NCBI GenBank assembly: GCA_003135495.1
Contig: PLBX01000284.1
Span: 1-18,208 of the forward strand
Source: Acidobacteriaceae bacterium
Lineage (GTDB): Bacteria > Acidobacteriota > Terriglobia > Terriglobales > Acidobacteriaceae
Direction of reading: 5' to 3'
DNA length: 18,208 nucleotides
A program made the position numbers and the translations under genes. Positions within the stretch are counted from its first letter, which is position 1; each line of letters begins with the position of its first letter. This document shows, piece by piece, positions 7,053-15,096 of the stretch. Under the pieces are notes generated by a model that saw only the letters and a program-made list of their open reading frames with translations, was not told the DNA's origin and ran no database searches.

Positions 7053-10000
7053 TTAAAAGCTGAGGCGAACCTGCAACTCCAGCACACGGCCCGCCAACCC
7101 CGACGTGGCTGTGCCGAACAATGGATTTGGTAGGGGAGTGCCCCCATTGTTGTTCGAACTGATGGTAGTGGAGGTGCTGCCGAAGCTGAAGGGCGCCAGA
7201 TTGAGCTTATTGAACGCGTTGTATGCGGTCATGCGGAGTTGTATCTTCGCTCCTTCGCCGATAAATTTCATCGTTGGCAATCCAAATTCCTTGGCGACCG
7301 TTAGATCAACATCCTGGTAGCGCGGGCCGCGGAAAGTGTTGCGTCCAATTCCAGGCGGGGCTGGGGTGGTGCCAGTCGTCTGTAAAGTGAAATAAGGAAT
7401 CGTGGTGCCGGTGGCCATTGCGGGAAAATTTCCGGATGTTGGGGGGAGGAAAGCGGACGTATCGTAATTGTTCGCTGCGCCGCCATTGTAGGCGATGGGT
7501 CGAACCGGACAGAGCGACGTTGCCCCCAGAACGGGGCAAAGGTTGCTAGCGACGGGCGTCCACGGGAATCCGGAATGGAACTGGTAAATTCCGTTGAGCT
7601 GCCAACCGCCTACCATCTTGCCCAAGAAATCTTTACGAGTGCGGAAGATGGGCAGATCCCAGACAGCGTATGCGCGGAAATTGTGAGTGGCATCGTAGTC
7701 CGATGGACCACGTTCAGTGTGATCGTTAATTGGATACGTCTGGTTGGTCACGAAGCCGGGACCCTCGGCGGAAATTTGGTCTATCGACTTGCTGTAGGTG
7801 TATTGAATGTTGGTCGAGACACCGTGATGGAACCGATGCTCCAATTGCGAATTCAGAGCATTGAAACTTGAGTTGGTGTCAGGGGTGAAGTTAAAGACCT
7901 GATTGACGTCTTTATTTGGATTTGGATAAAAGAAATCCAGATTCTTAAGCCGCAGCAAGTGGTGTCCCATACTCCCCTGGTAGCCGACCGTCATCACCCA
8001 ATCTGATGGAAGGCTGTACTGCATTTGCATGGAGTAGAGGTAGACATAGGGAATCGGCATACTCGTATTCGTCGCATAAATGTTTGGCGCGCCTTGACCC
8101 GTGAGAATGGTGGGTAGCCCATTTGCGGGGTTAATGGGTGTGATCAGAACTGGATTGGCAGGATAGCTCTCCGGGTTATTGCTGGTGCCAAGGTTGAAAG
8201 CGAGTTGGCCCTTGAGGAACGGGCTACCAAATTCACCGAGCGCTGTGCCGCAGCAGAGGCCGTAGTTTGCCACGAATGGAGGATTGTTGCGGGTGTTGTC
8301 GAAGCTGTTGTTGTCGAAGCGGTCATAGGCGATTCCGAATCCACCGCGAAAAACCAGCTTGCTGTCATACATCATTGGACTCCACGCAAAACCCAATCGC
8401 GGACCGACATTCCGCCAGGTTGGTTTCCACATTGCGTGTGGGTTGGTCGCAAACCCGTTCGCTAATCCATTAACCGGATCGTTGGTGGGCTCGAAATTCG
8501 CAAGATGGCCCTTTGCCTCGGTCGGGGGAGCGAAATATTCGAAACGCAGACCGAGGTTGATGGTGAGATTCGGGCGAAGCTTCCAATCATTTTGCGCGAA
8601 CAGACCGTAGGTCGAGCTACGAAAGTATTGGCCTCTCGTGGTGGGCGCTCCACCGGTAAGCGGGTTAACTTCAATCTGTTCGAAAATCGGTGTTCCGTTC
8701 GCGAAGTTCCACATACCATTAAAGACCAGGTCAGGGCGAGCGCCCCCAATGAGGGCGTCATTATCTTGCTCATGGGTGTACTCAAATCCGAACTTCCATG
8801 CTTTGTTGCCGATCACTTTATTGAGGACGTCCCGAAACGCGAAAGTATTTTGCGCCACTATTCCTGGCGACGTGTCTCCTTGTGGGGCTCCATACATAAT
8901 GCGCTGGCTTTGCGTCGGGATCGCGTTTTGAATCTCGATGCGGGGGATAGCGAAGTTGACCTGCGGGTTGGAACTGATTCCGTTGTAGCCGTAACGCGTG
9001 AAGTTGAAGCGCGCCTCGTTGAGGGTCGTGGAGTTGATGGTTCGGATCCAGGAAAGAAAGCCGCTCGGACTAAAGTTCTTAGTGCCGTAATCGGCCGAAG
9101 GCCGACCTTCCGCTCCGGCATCCGCGGAGATGGTGTGGTAGAAGGTGAGGAAAGTATTGGCAGAAAAAAGATTCTTGCCAGCGTTATAGTCAACCCGAAC
9201 GTTGTACTGGTCGCCTTTAGTTGTGGAGGGCAACGCTATTTGAGCAAACTCGAGATCCGGGATGCCATCGAGACCGCCTCCCGCAAATTGAGCTGGGTTG
9301 CCGGCTGTGAAACTTGGGTTGTAGACGCCGTAAATGGAGTAGGGAGATCCGACGTCAATACCTCCAGGAACTACCGCGCAGGGTTGAGTAGCTGCAATCC
9401 AGAGCGTACAAGTTGAGGGCAGCACTTGCTGGATGCGTGGCGCGAGACCACTCTGCTGGAGAACGGTTGCAAGCGGAGTGCCTGGGCGAGCTCCGAGCAC
9501 GAGGGCGTCGTATTGTGGGGTTTCTACCCAATTGTTTTCAAAGACCGTATCTTTTGCCCTTAATCCTTCATAGTTAAAAAAGAAGAAAAGCTTATCTTTG
9601 ACGATGGCTCCGCCCAAGGTTCCGGCGAATTGTTTGAAGGCATCATTATCTCGAACGAAGGGGCTCAAGCCGACGCCAATGTTGTAACCGTTGAATTTGT
9701 TATAGGCATTGAAATTCGGGTCGTGGTAAAGGAAGACGCCGCCGCCGTGAAAAGCATTGGTTCCGCTCTTTGTAACGGTCTTGATATGGGCGCCTGAACT
9801 GCGGCCGTCTGAAGCATCGTAATCATTGGAGAGGACGGTGATCTCCTGCACTGATTCAATACTGGGAGTGATGACGGCTGCGCCTCCCCATTCAAGACTA
9901 TTCACGCTAACGCCGTCGACCAGGTAATCGTTTGATGTAACTCGCTGCCCGTTAGCGCTGATGGGCTGTTGGTTTTCAACCTGGAAAATGGCCGCGCTCG

Positions 10001-10580
10001 ATCCGCCGGGTCCGGCAGAGGCACTGACGGCGCCAGCTCCATTGGGAAATCCCGCTGAGCGGCCATCGCCAAAGCGTGCGCCATCGCCGAATACTCCGGG
10101 GGACAAACGCAGCAGCTCGTAAGGATCGCGGTTAAGAGCGGGCAAGTTCTCCACTTCGGCAGTTGAAAGTGTACCTTGGACATTGGCGTCTTCAGTTTGG
10201 AGCGCTTCTGATGTTCCGGTTACGGTTACTGTTTCACTAGCGGAGCCGGTCTCAAGCACGATATCCGCTGCGCGCGGAGTTTCGGCGGCTACGTCCACTG
10301 TCGTGGAACTCTTCTTGAAATTCTTTGCTTCCGCTTCCACCTTATATGTACCGGGAGGCAGTCCGGTAACGCGGTAAAAACCAGCATCGCTGCTGACGGC
10401 GCTGTGGCTTACGTTGGTAGCCTGGTCGGTTACGGTAACGGTTGCGCCGCCAATAACGGCGCCGCTCTTATCGGTCACGGTGCCCTCTACGCTTGCGTTG
10501 TACTGAGCGAAGCTTGCTGAAGTCAGAAGGAAAAGAGTCGTGCAAAGCAGAACAAAACGGGCGGGGGTGGAACGGAACAT
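7053..10580 (-). CDS. Oar-like TonB-dependent outer-membrane receptor with carboxypeptidase-regulatory-like domain
   Basis: This is a large outer-membrane receptor (1175 aa) thought to take up oligosaccharides or other large nutrients with TonB energy. Visible in order: a Sec signal peptide (about 1-25, ending SASFAQ), a carboxypeptidase-regulatory-like Ig-type domain (about 28-110: VEGTVTDKSGAVIGGATV, GFYRVTGLPPGTYKVEA), a plug region (about 112-260, starting SETVTVTGTSEA), and a long beta-barrel ending in the outer-membrane-type sequence VLELQVRLSF with a C-terminal Phe. GGAGG lies 5 nt before the ATG. No SusD-type partner is encoded nearby, as is usual for this acidobacterial class. It is the first gene of the proposed operon; the three exported hydrolases downstream suggest a carbohydrate ligand, which is inference. 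Antisense open frames over this gene are shadows. Confidence 0.93.
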   Translation of the reverse strand: MFRSTPARFVLLCTTLFLLTSASFAQYNASVEGTVTDKSGAVIGGATVTVTDQATNVSHSAVSSDAGFYRVTGLPPGTYKVEAEAKNFKKSSTTVDVAAETPRAADIVLETGSASETVTVTGTSEALQTEDANVQGTLSTAEVENLPALNRDPYELLRLSPGVFGDGARFGDGRSAGFPNGAGAVSASAGPGGSSAAIFQVENQQPISANGQRVTSNDYLVDGVSVNSLEWGGAAVITPSIESVQEITVLSNDYDASDGRSSGAHIKTVTKSGTNAFHGGGVFLYHDPNFNAYNKFNGYNIGVGLSPFVRDNDAFKQFAGTLGGAIVKDKLFFFFNYEGLRAKDTVFENNWVETPQYDALVLGARPGTPLATVLQQSGLAPRIQQVLPSTCTLWIAATQPCAVVPGGIDVGSPYSIYGVYNPSFTAGNPAQFAGGGLDGIPDLEFAQIALPSTTKGDQYNVRVDYNAGKNLFSANTFLTFYHTISADAGAEGRPSADYGTKNFSPSGFLSWIRTINSTTLNEARFNFTRYGYNGISSNPQVNFAIPRIEIQNAIPTQSQRIMYGAPQGDTSPGIVAQNTFAFRDVLNKVIGNKAWKFGFEYTHEQDNDALIGGARPDLVFNGMWNFANGTPIFEQIEVNPLTGGAPTTRGQYFRSSTYGLFAQNDWKLRPNLTINLGLRFEYFAPPTEAKGHLANFEPTNDPVNGLANGFATNPHAMWKPTWRNVGPRLGFAWSPMMYDSKLVFRGGFGIAYDRFDNNSFDNTRNNPPFVANYGLCCGTALGEFGSPFLKGQLAFNLGTSNNPESYPANPVLITPINPANGLPTILTGQGAPNIYATNTSMPIPYVYLYSMQMQYSLPSDWVMTVGYQGSMGHHLLRLKNLDFFYPNPNKDVNQVFNFTPDTNSSFNALNSQLEHRFHHGVSTNIQYTYSKSIDQISAEGPGFVTNQTYPINDHTERGPSDYDATHNFRAYAVWDLPIFRTRKDFLGKMVGGWQLNGIYQFHSGFPWTPVASNLCPVLGATSLCPVRPIAYNGGAANNYDTSAFLPPTSGNFPAMATGTTIPYFTLQTTGTTPAPPGIGRNTFRGPRYQDVDLTVAKEFGLPTMKFIGEGAKIQLRMTAYNAFNKLNLAPFSFGSTSTTISSNNNGGTPLPNPLFGTATSGLAGRVLELQVRLSF

Positions 10581-10667
10581 GAATGCCTCCGAGGGATCGC
10601 GCTTCTAATCAACGATGATGTAGAGTCCAAACGTTCAAAGCTCGTATAGCCAAGGCCAATACTTCAG

Positions 10668-10705
10668 AAAATCATAGGAAAATCGTAACTCTCCCAAAAA
10701 TCATA
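10668..10705. repeat. three direct copies of AAAATCRTA upstream of the receptor operon
   Basis: AAAATCATA at 10668-10676, AAAATCGTA at 10679-10687 and AAAATCATA at 10697-10705 lie in the same orientation. The first two are 11 bp apart, about one helical turn, and the third follows after 18 bp. The first copy contains the candidate -10 element of the receptor promoter, so the array is a plausible operator. No regulator gene is next to it. Confidence 0.5.
10671..10699 (-). promoter_or_regulatory. candidate sigma-70-type promoter for the receptor operon
   Basis: On the minus strand TATGAT (10671-10676) matches five of six -10 positions. A weak -35 is either TTTTGG (10694-10699, spacer 17) or TTGGGA (10692-10697, spacer 15). 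A start near 10664 would give a leader of about 85 nt before the receptor ATG. The -35 is poor, so an activator may be needed. Confidence 0.35.
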
Positions 10706-10866
10706 AGGCGCACGGTTTGTAACGGCTGACTTACGCTCAGTGCACGTCCGAGCCTGTCAATGAAGCATTTCCCTCGCCAGAACAAATTTTCGACTTAGGG
10801 AACGCCGGTAAATACTAAAGTTAAATGACAGCGTGCATGAGTTGCAGTGAGTTAGACAAGGGTTGC

Positions 10867-10883
10867 CTAAGCGTTGTGCTTAG
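10867..10883. repeat. short inverted repeat CTAAGC-N5-GCTTAG
   Basis: A perfect 6-bp inverted repeat with a 5-bp spacer lies in the middle of the divergent gap. It is short enough to occur by chance but could be a dimer binding site. Confidence 0.3.
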
Positions 10884-11007
10884 TAAACTTACTCGTCATT
10901 ATTCTGGTTCCGCTAAATGACTAGGACGAAGCACAGAATCCGGATAACGATAAATCGCTCTTCGCCTTTGCTATACGTGCGAGTTCGGAAATCCGGGGAT
11001 GATACAT

Positions 11008-11037
11008 TTCAGGACAACAAGTTAATCCGGTTAGAAT
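11008..11037 (+). promoter_or_regulatory. candidate promoter for the VKOR-family gene
   Basis: TAGAAT (11032-11037) matches five of six -10 positions, with a weak -35 TTCAGG (11008-11013) at spacer 18. A start near 11044 would leave a leader of about 20 nt that still contains the AGGAG ribosome binding site. Confidence 0.3.
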
Positions 11038-11064
11038 TATCTTGGCTAAAGGTAGGAGTGCTAC

Positions 11065-11478
11065 ATGAGATGGGTGCTGATCTTGCTTGCCGTAGTCGGT
11101 ATCGTAGTTTCGTCACTCGCGCTGCGCGAGCATTACCGCACTGACGCGTCGCCATGCAGCATCAACGAGCGTTGGGATTGCGGCATCGTCAATCACAGCC
11201 CATACGCCATGCTCTTCGGTATTCCCGTAGCTGTAATCGGGATGGCCGGATATCTGCTGCTCGGCATTCTTGCGTTCAAGAGGGCTTATCGCTTGATGTT
11301 GGTCCCGGTGCTCGGGGGGTTGGGATTTGCGCTCTATCTCGCCCATATCGAATCGGCGGTACTGGGCGTATGGTGCATCTACTGCGTGGTTTCTTTGGGA
11401 GTGATTTCGCTAGTGAGCTTGCTTACGTTGGGGACGGTTGTGGTCAAAGAAGTACTTCGATCTAGAAAGATGATCTGA
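11065..11478 (+). CDS. VKOR-family membrane protein (disulfide-bond formation)
   Basis: This 137-aa polytopic membrane protein belongs to the vitamin K epoxide reductase family. In bacteria such proteins pass electrons from a DsbA-like partner to quinone and so replace DsbB. The four family cysteines are present: a loop pair Cys31 and Cys39 (CSINERWDC), the conserved Ser45 in NHSPYA, and the quinone-side pair in WCIYC (Cys104, Cys107). About four membrane segments are visible (about 3-20, 47-70, 77-94, 103-128). It lacks the fused thioredoxin domain found on many bacterial homologues, and no DsbA-like gene is next to it, so the partner is encoded elsewhere. AGGAG lies 6 nt before the ATG. It is transcribed alone, converging with the ABC permease gene. 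Envelope proteins of this organism with paired cysteines would be its indirect clients. Confidence 0.88.
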   Translation: MRWVLILLAVVGIVVSSLALREHYRTDASPCSINERWDCGIVNHSPYAMLFGIPVAVIGMAGYLLLGILAFKRAYRLMLVPVLGGLGFALYLAHIESAVLGVWCIYCVVSLGVISLVSLLTLGTVVVKEVLRSRKMI

Positions 11479-11490
11479 GGTGATCTGGCG

Positions 11491-11551
11491 GGTGGAGACG
11501 CTCTTGCCTCGTCTGCGCCCGAGTTAGACGGGGCAAGCCCCGTCTCTACAC
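11491..11551. repeat. inverted pair of REP-like palindromes (BIME-like)
   Basis: The right element is a perfect palindrome: AGACGGGGC (11526-11534), AA, GCCCCGTCT (11537-11545). The left element, AGACG at 11496-11500, CTCTTGCCT, CGTCT at 11510-11514, reads as a degraded copy of the right one in opposite orientation. Outer arms GTGGAGACG (11492-11500) and CGTCTCTACAC (11541-11551) also pair. It lies between convergent genes, so it may end transcripts from both sides, but there is no clear U-tract. Confidence 0.55.
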
Positions 11552-11593
11552 GAGATAGATTTATTCACGCAAATCGATTTACTCTGGAACTTG

Positions 11594-12841
11594 CTATTCG
11601 TAGCGCAGGCTTTCGATTGGGTCCAGGCGCGCTGCTCGAATCGCTGGCACCATTCCGCTCAGCACGCCGACCAGGCTAAGAACGGCTGTGGCCACGGCAA
11701 GGCTGCTCACATTTATATGTAAATGAATGTCGCCGGCTTGGAGGTTATCTCCGAAGGCGCTCATTAGCGGCAGTGCTCCGACTGCCCATGAGATCAGGTA
11801 AGCGATGGCGATTCCCGCCGCTCCGCCGGCAAATGTAATGGCCAGTGCTTCCGCCAGAAACTGAAACAGGATGTGACTTTTCTGCGCGCCCAGCGCTTTT
11901 TCAACTCCGATTTCGCGCGTCCGCTGCTGTACCGAGACCAGCATGATGTTCATCAGTCCAATGCCGCCGATTCCCAAGGTGAGCGCGCCGATAAAAGCGA
12001 GGAGAACTTTTAGCGCGGTGGTGACGACGGTAAACTCGTCAAAGTCCTGCTTGAAATCGGCGATGAATACGGCGCGGCGATCGTCCGGACGAAAGTTATG
12101 GTGACCCGCGAGTACGCTTCGTACGACGCGAGAGAGTTGCTGGTGATCCTGGCCTTCATAGTCCATAAAATTGCCCGTGATGTAGCGCGTGTCGTAAAGA
12201 TCTCCCATCGAACTGAATGGTATTACGATCATTGTGTTGTCGTTATTATCGCCACCCTGGACCTTATGTTCGTAGATGCCGATCACTTGAAAGCTCACGC
12301 CATTGATGCGGATACTCTGACCCAAAGCTGCCTCTCCAGAAAACAGTCTTCGCTTCGCTTCGTCGCCAATCACTGCCACGCGGGCATGTTCGGCCATGTC
12401 TTGTTCGCTTAATCCACGTCCGCTGGCAACGTCGAAGCCGCGAACTCGTTGGTAAACGGGATAAACTCCCGTGAGAAAAAGATTGGTGAAAGTGCGCGTG
12501 TCATGCTGAATGGTCACGTTCTGCTTGTCAAAGACTGGAGTGACGCCTTTCAACATGGGCACTTCATTCCGGAGATACTCTACGTCCGCCAGTTGCAGCC
12601 GAACTTCTGAGCCTGCCTTCGCACCACCTGCCTGCAGCGACGTTCGTCCCGGAAAGGCTCCAATCACATCGGTGCCAAAGGAGCTGAAAATCAAGTTGAT
12701 GGCGTGCTCGAAGCCGGAACCGAAGGCAAGCAATATGACGACTGTAGCGATTCCCCAGGCCATCCCCATCATGGTCAGAGTTGTGCGGCGGCGATTGTGC
12801 TGCATGGCGCCGTAGGCTTCTTTCAGCAGGTCACTGGTCAT
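11594..12841 (-). CDS. MacB/FtsX-type ABC transporter permease
   Basis: This is a 415-aa permease of the MacB/FtsX class, mechanotransmission-type ABC transporters that drive export or periplasmic work rather than carry substrate through the membrane. It has the four-helix layout: TM1 at about 21-42, a large periplasmic domain (about 45-280), then three C-terminal helices. The family motif between TM2 and TM3, QQRTREIGVEKALGAQKSHI, is intact, and the end reads IRAARLDPIESLRYE. There is no ATPase domain, unlike full-length MacB. AGGAG lies 6 nt before the ATG. It follows a paralogous permease by 75 bp and is probably co-transcribed with it. No ATPase or membrane-fusion protein gene is present in the window. 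Substrate unknown; macrolide export cannot be inferred. Confidence 0.88.
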   Translation of the reverse strand: MTSDLLKEAYGAMQHNRRRTTLTMMGMAWGIATVVILLAFGSGFEHAINLIFSSFGTDVIGAFPGRTSLQAGGAKAGSEVRLQLADVEYLRNEVPMLKGVTPVFDKQNVTIQHDTRTFTNLFLTGVYPVYQRVRGFDVASGRGLSEQDMAEHARVAVIGDEAKRRLFSGEAALGQSIRINGVSFQVIGIYEHKVQGGDNNDNTMIVIPFSSMGDLYDTRYITGNFMDYEGQDHQQLSRVVRSVLAGHHNFRPDDRRAVFIADFKQDFDEFTVVTTALKVLLAFIGALTLGIGGIGLMNIMLVSVQQRTREIGVEKALGAQKSHILFQFLAEALAITFAGGAAGIAIAYLISWAVGALPLMSAFGDNLQAGDIHLHINVSSLAVATAVLSLVGVLSGMVPAIRAARLDPIESLRYE

Positions 12842-12889
12842 GGCTTACTCCTTTGCGCCTCGCCCTTCGGCGGATGGGAGGCCGGGCGG

Positions 12890-12897
12890 GGACGTCC
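12890..12897. repeat. GGACGTCC palindrome in a GC-rich spacer
   Basis: The 75-bp gap between the two permease genes is GC-rich and contains the perfect palindrome GGACGTCC, flanked by a CGCC-cttc-GGCG hairpin at about 12860-12872. It may be part of another REP-like family; I have no second copy in the window to prove it. Confidence 0.25.
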
Positions 12898-12916
12898 AGC
12901 GCTCCATTACTTCTTG

Positions 12917-14173
12917 TTATTCCTGGCGTAGCGCTTCTACCGGTTCGAGCATCGCGGCTTTGCGCGCCGGATAGAGCCCGGCTGTTATTCCGGCCAGCGC
13001 TAGTGACAACACGGCGCCGATCGCCGACACAGGCACGATCCGCGGTGTGTCAAAGCCTTGGGGCAATTGCACTCCTGAAAGAAGATGAATCACAAGCACG
13101 GCACCGCCAACGCCGAGAGCGCCGCTTAATAGTGTGAGGAACGCGCCCTCGAGGAAAAACTGAAACAAGATGCTGCGGTGGGTCGCGCCCAGGGCTTTCC
13201 TCAGTCCGATCTCGCGGGTACGCTCCGTCACCGCAACCAGCATGATGTTCACGATGCCGATCGCACCGAGCGCTAGCGTCACCAGGCCCACCCCGCCGAG
13301 AAACCAATCCATCGCCGTGAAAATTTTTCCCATGGTCTTCTGATTCTTGATCGTGTCCCATTCTTCCCAGACGTCGGCGCCCTTGGGATCGAAGCCGCCA
13401 TGGTTGCGAGCTACGATCGCGTGCAATTCGTCCTTCGCCGCTTCGTTTTCGTCAAAGCTACGCGGCTGGTAGTTGATGAATGAAATGGCGTTGCCCTCTT
13501 GCGAATTGTCGCCAGTCAACGGAAATAATTCACGCATCGTGTTGAACGGAATAAAAATACGAATATTGGTGGCGTTGTGCTCCTCGTGTCCGATCATGGA
13601 GAGCACTCCGATTACGGCAAAACGAACGCCGTTGAGCAGAATCGTATTGCCCACCGCAGGGCGTCCGGGAAACATGTTGCGCGTCATCTCCCGTCCCAGC
13701 ACGCACACGCGTCTGCGCTCATCGTTGTCATCGTTGTTGATCCAGCGACCCGTCGCGACGGGAATGGTCCGCACCTGGCTGTAAATGGCCGGCACGCCTG
13801 AGACCTGTCCGTTGGTGCTCGTGTAATCGCTGACGGCGCGAATATCGTCGCGCGCGATCAAGGGCGAAATATGGATCGCGAGTCGCGATTGATCCTTGAT
13901 TGCCAGATAATCGTTGTAGGTGAGGTTGAACCACTTCATCGAATTAAAACTGCCTGCGACGGCGGGCGCGCGGCCGCCAAAAAAGAAGATGATGTTTTTG
14001 CCGAAGGTTTCGAGTTGCTTGCGATTGCCGTTGCGAAAACCTTCGCCGACTCCCGCAAGTAGCAAGAGGGAACCGACGCCCCATGCAATCCCGAACATGG
14101 TGAGGAAGGATCGCAACTTGTGCGCCCACAGAGTTCGTAAAATCTGGGAAAATGTGTCCAGCAGCATGCGCAT
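12917..14173 (-). CDS. MacB/FtsX-type ABC transporter permease (paralogue)
   Basis: This 418-aa protein has the same architecture as the downstream permease: TM1 at about 22-43, a periplasmic MacB-type domain, and three C-terminal helices. The motif TERTREIGLRKALGATHRSI lies between TM2 and TM3, and the end reads ARKAAMLEPVEALRQE. There is no nucleotide-binding domain. The ATG at 14173 is supported by GAGG 7 nt upstream; a second ATG follows two codons later. Two different permeases in tandem suggest either a heterodimer or two related pumps sharing a separate ATPase encoded elsewhere. It lies 173 bp downstream of trmJ on the same strand; I see no strong promoter or terminator in that gap, so read-through from trmJ is possible. 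Confidence 0.88.
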   Translation of the reverse strand: MRMLLDTFSQILRTLWAHKLRSFLTMFGIAWGVGSLLLLAGVGEGFRNGNRKQLETFGKNIIFFFGGRAPAVAGSFNSMKWFNLTYNDYLAIKDQSRLAIHISPLIARDDIRAVSDYTSTNGQVSGVPAIYSQVRTIPVATGRWINNDDNDERRRVCVLGREMTRNMFPGRPAVGNTILLNGVRFAVIGVLSMIGHEEHNATNIRIFIPFNTMRELFPLTGDNSQEGNAISFINYQPRSFDENEAAKDELHAIVARNHGGFDPKGADVWEEWDTIKNQKTMGKIFTAMDWFLGGVGLVTLALGAIGIVNIMLVAVTERTREIGLRKALGATHRSILFQFFLEGAFLTLLSGALGVGGAVLVIHLLSGVQLPQGFDTPRIVPVSAIGAVLSLALAGITAGLYPARKAAMLEPVEALRQE

Positions 14174-14346
14174 GGCGCCACCTCAGCGTCAGGGACGAGG
14201 GCTTGGAGAGCGGTGAGCCGCGAGTCCTGCCGCTTCTTATTTCGACTTTTATCGGGGGCAACGGTTAGCGATAAATTTTCAGTCGTAACAGCAGAAGTTG
14301 CTCAGGGGGCGAACAATTGACACTTAACGATTGAAGTTGTTGAGTC

Positions 14347-15096
14347 TCAGCCAGCGTACTTTTGTTTCGATCCTATCTTCCATGCAATCTGACGCACCAT
14401 TCCAACCAGCACTTCAGCGTCGTTGCCATTTAGCGCCAGTCGGCGTACCAGTCGCCGAAGTTTTTCTTCCGCTGCTACGGCTCGAGGCTTGATGTATCCG
14501 CTATCGTGAAGAACTTGAAGCAGCGTCTGCGTCAGCCTCTCCACGTCTCCTGATGAGGCCGCGGAGTTGCCGGTTTTCCCAACCGCGGTTCTTGCAGTTG
14601 CACCCTTGGGGCCGCGAACTAGCTCGTACAAGCAGACGGCCACGGCCTGTCCCAAGTTCATGGAGCCGTGTTCTTCACGCGTCGGAATTCGCATCATCCA
14701 ATGGCAGTGACTCATCCCCTCATTCGATAGGCCGAATCTTTCTGATCCGAACAGCAATGCCACTGGCCCGCTTTTCAATTGCTTCTTCAGGGCGCGTCCG
14801 GCCACATCCAAGCGCTGTACTCGATGCTGCAAGTCTCGCCGGTTGGCGACGGTTGTTCCGACGACCAACTTGCAGTCTGCCACCGCTTCGCCCACGCTCT
14901 CATACTGCTCTGCCTTCGCCAACAATTCGGCGGCGCCTACGGCGGAGCGCGCCTCCCGAAATGCTGGTTCATACGGGTTGACCACCCGCAATCGCCGCAC
15001 TCCAAAGTTGCTCATGGCTCGCGCCGCGGCCCCTATATTCAACGGATTTCGGGTCGCCACCAAAACCACACGCAGATTCTCCAAATCACTCGTCAT
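14347..15096 (-). CDS. trmJ: TrmJ-like tRNA ribose 2'-O-methyltransferase (SPOUT, TrmH family)
   Basis: This is a 249-aa RNA methyltransferase of the SPOUT superfamily, closest to TrmJ, which methylates the ribose at position 32 of tRNAs using S-adenosylmethionine. Motifs visible: NPLNIGAAARAMSNFG (motif 1, about 17-32, with the catalytic-type Arg), LLFGSERFGLSNE (about 114-126) and PTREEHGSMNLGQAVAVCLYE (about 138-158), which form the knotted cofactor site and dimer interface. A charged C-terminal extension follows (165-249). The ATG at 15096 is chosen because GGAG lies 5 nt upstream and homology begins there. The frame stays open upstream to 15297, but that would overlap the thioredoxin start and adds no recognisable domain. 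It is divergent from trxA. The exact tRNA site is inferred from family only. Confidence 0.85.
   Translation of the reverse strand: MTSDLENLRVVLVATRNPLNIGAAARAMSNFGVRRLRVVNPYEPAFREARSAVGAAELLAKAEQYESVGEAVADCKLVVGTTVANRRDLQHRVQRLDVAGRALKKQLKSGPVALLFGSERFGLSNEGMSHCHWMMRIPTREEHGSMNLGQAVAVCLYELVRGPKGATARTAVGKTGNSAASSGDVERLTQTLLQVLHDSGYIKPRAVAAEEKLRRLVRRLALNGNDAEVLVGMVRQIAWKIGSKQKYAG

Larger units (their letters stand above)
10581..11064. other. divergent intergenic spacer between receptor and VKOR genes
   Basis: This 484-bp gap holds control regions for two divergent genes and no convincing coding frame. On the receptor side are three AAAATCRTA repeats and a candidate promoter. In the middle is a short CTAAGC inverted repeat. 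On the VKOR side is a candidate promoter and an AGGAG ribosome binding site at 11054-11058. The stretch 10710-10860 holds nothing I can name. Confidence 0.6.

Noticed and set aside
8505..9416. 303-codon plus-strand open frame antisense to the receptor gene
   Set aside because: It lies wholly inside a well-supported receptor gene, shows no recognisable domain, and has the composition expected of a reverse-strand shadow.
10917..11144. 75-codon plus-strand frame overlapping the VKOR start
   Set aside because: No ribosome binding site or recognisable motif; it overlaps the clear VKOR start in another frame.
14312..14321. perfect TTGACA on the plus strand between trmJ and the permease
   Set aside because: No -10 element at a proper distance and no plus-strand gene downstream.
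14305..14340. weak inverted repeat AACAA/TTGTT downstream of trmJ as a terminator
   Set aside because: Only five pairs with a long loop and no U-tract.
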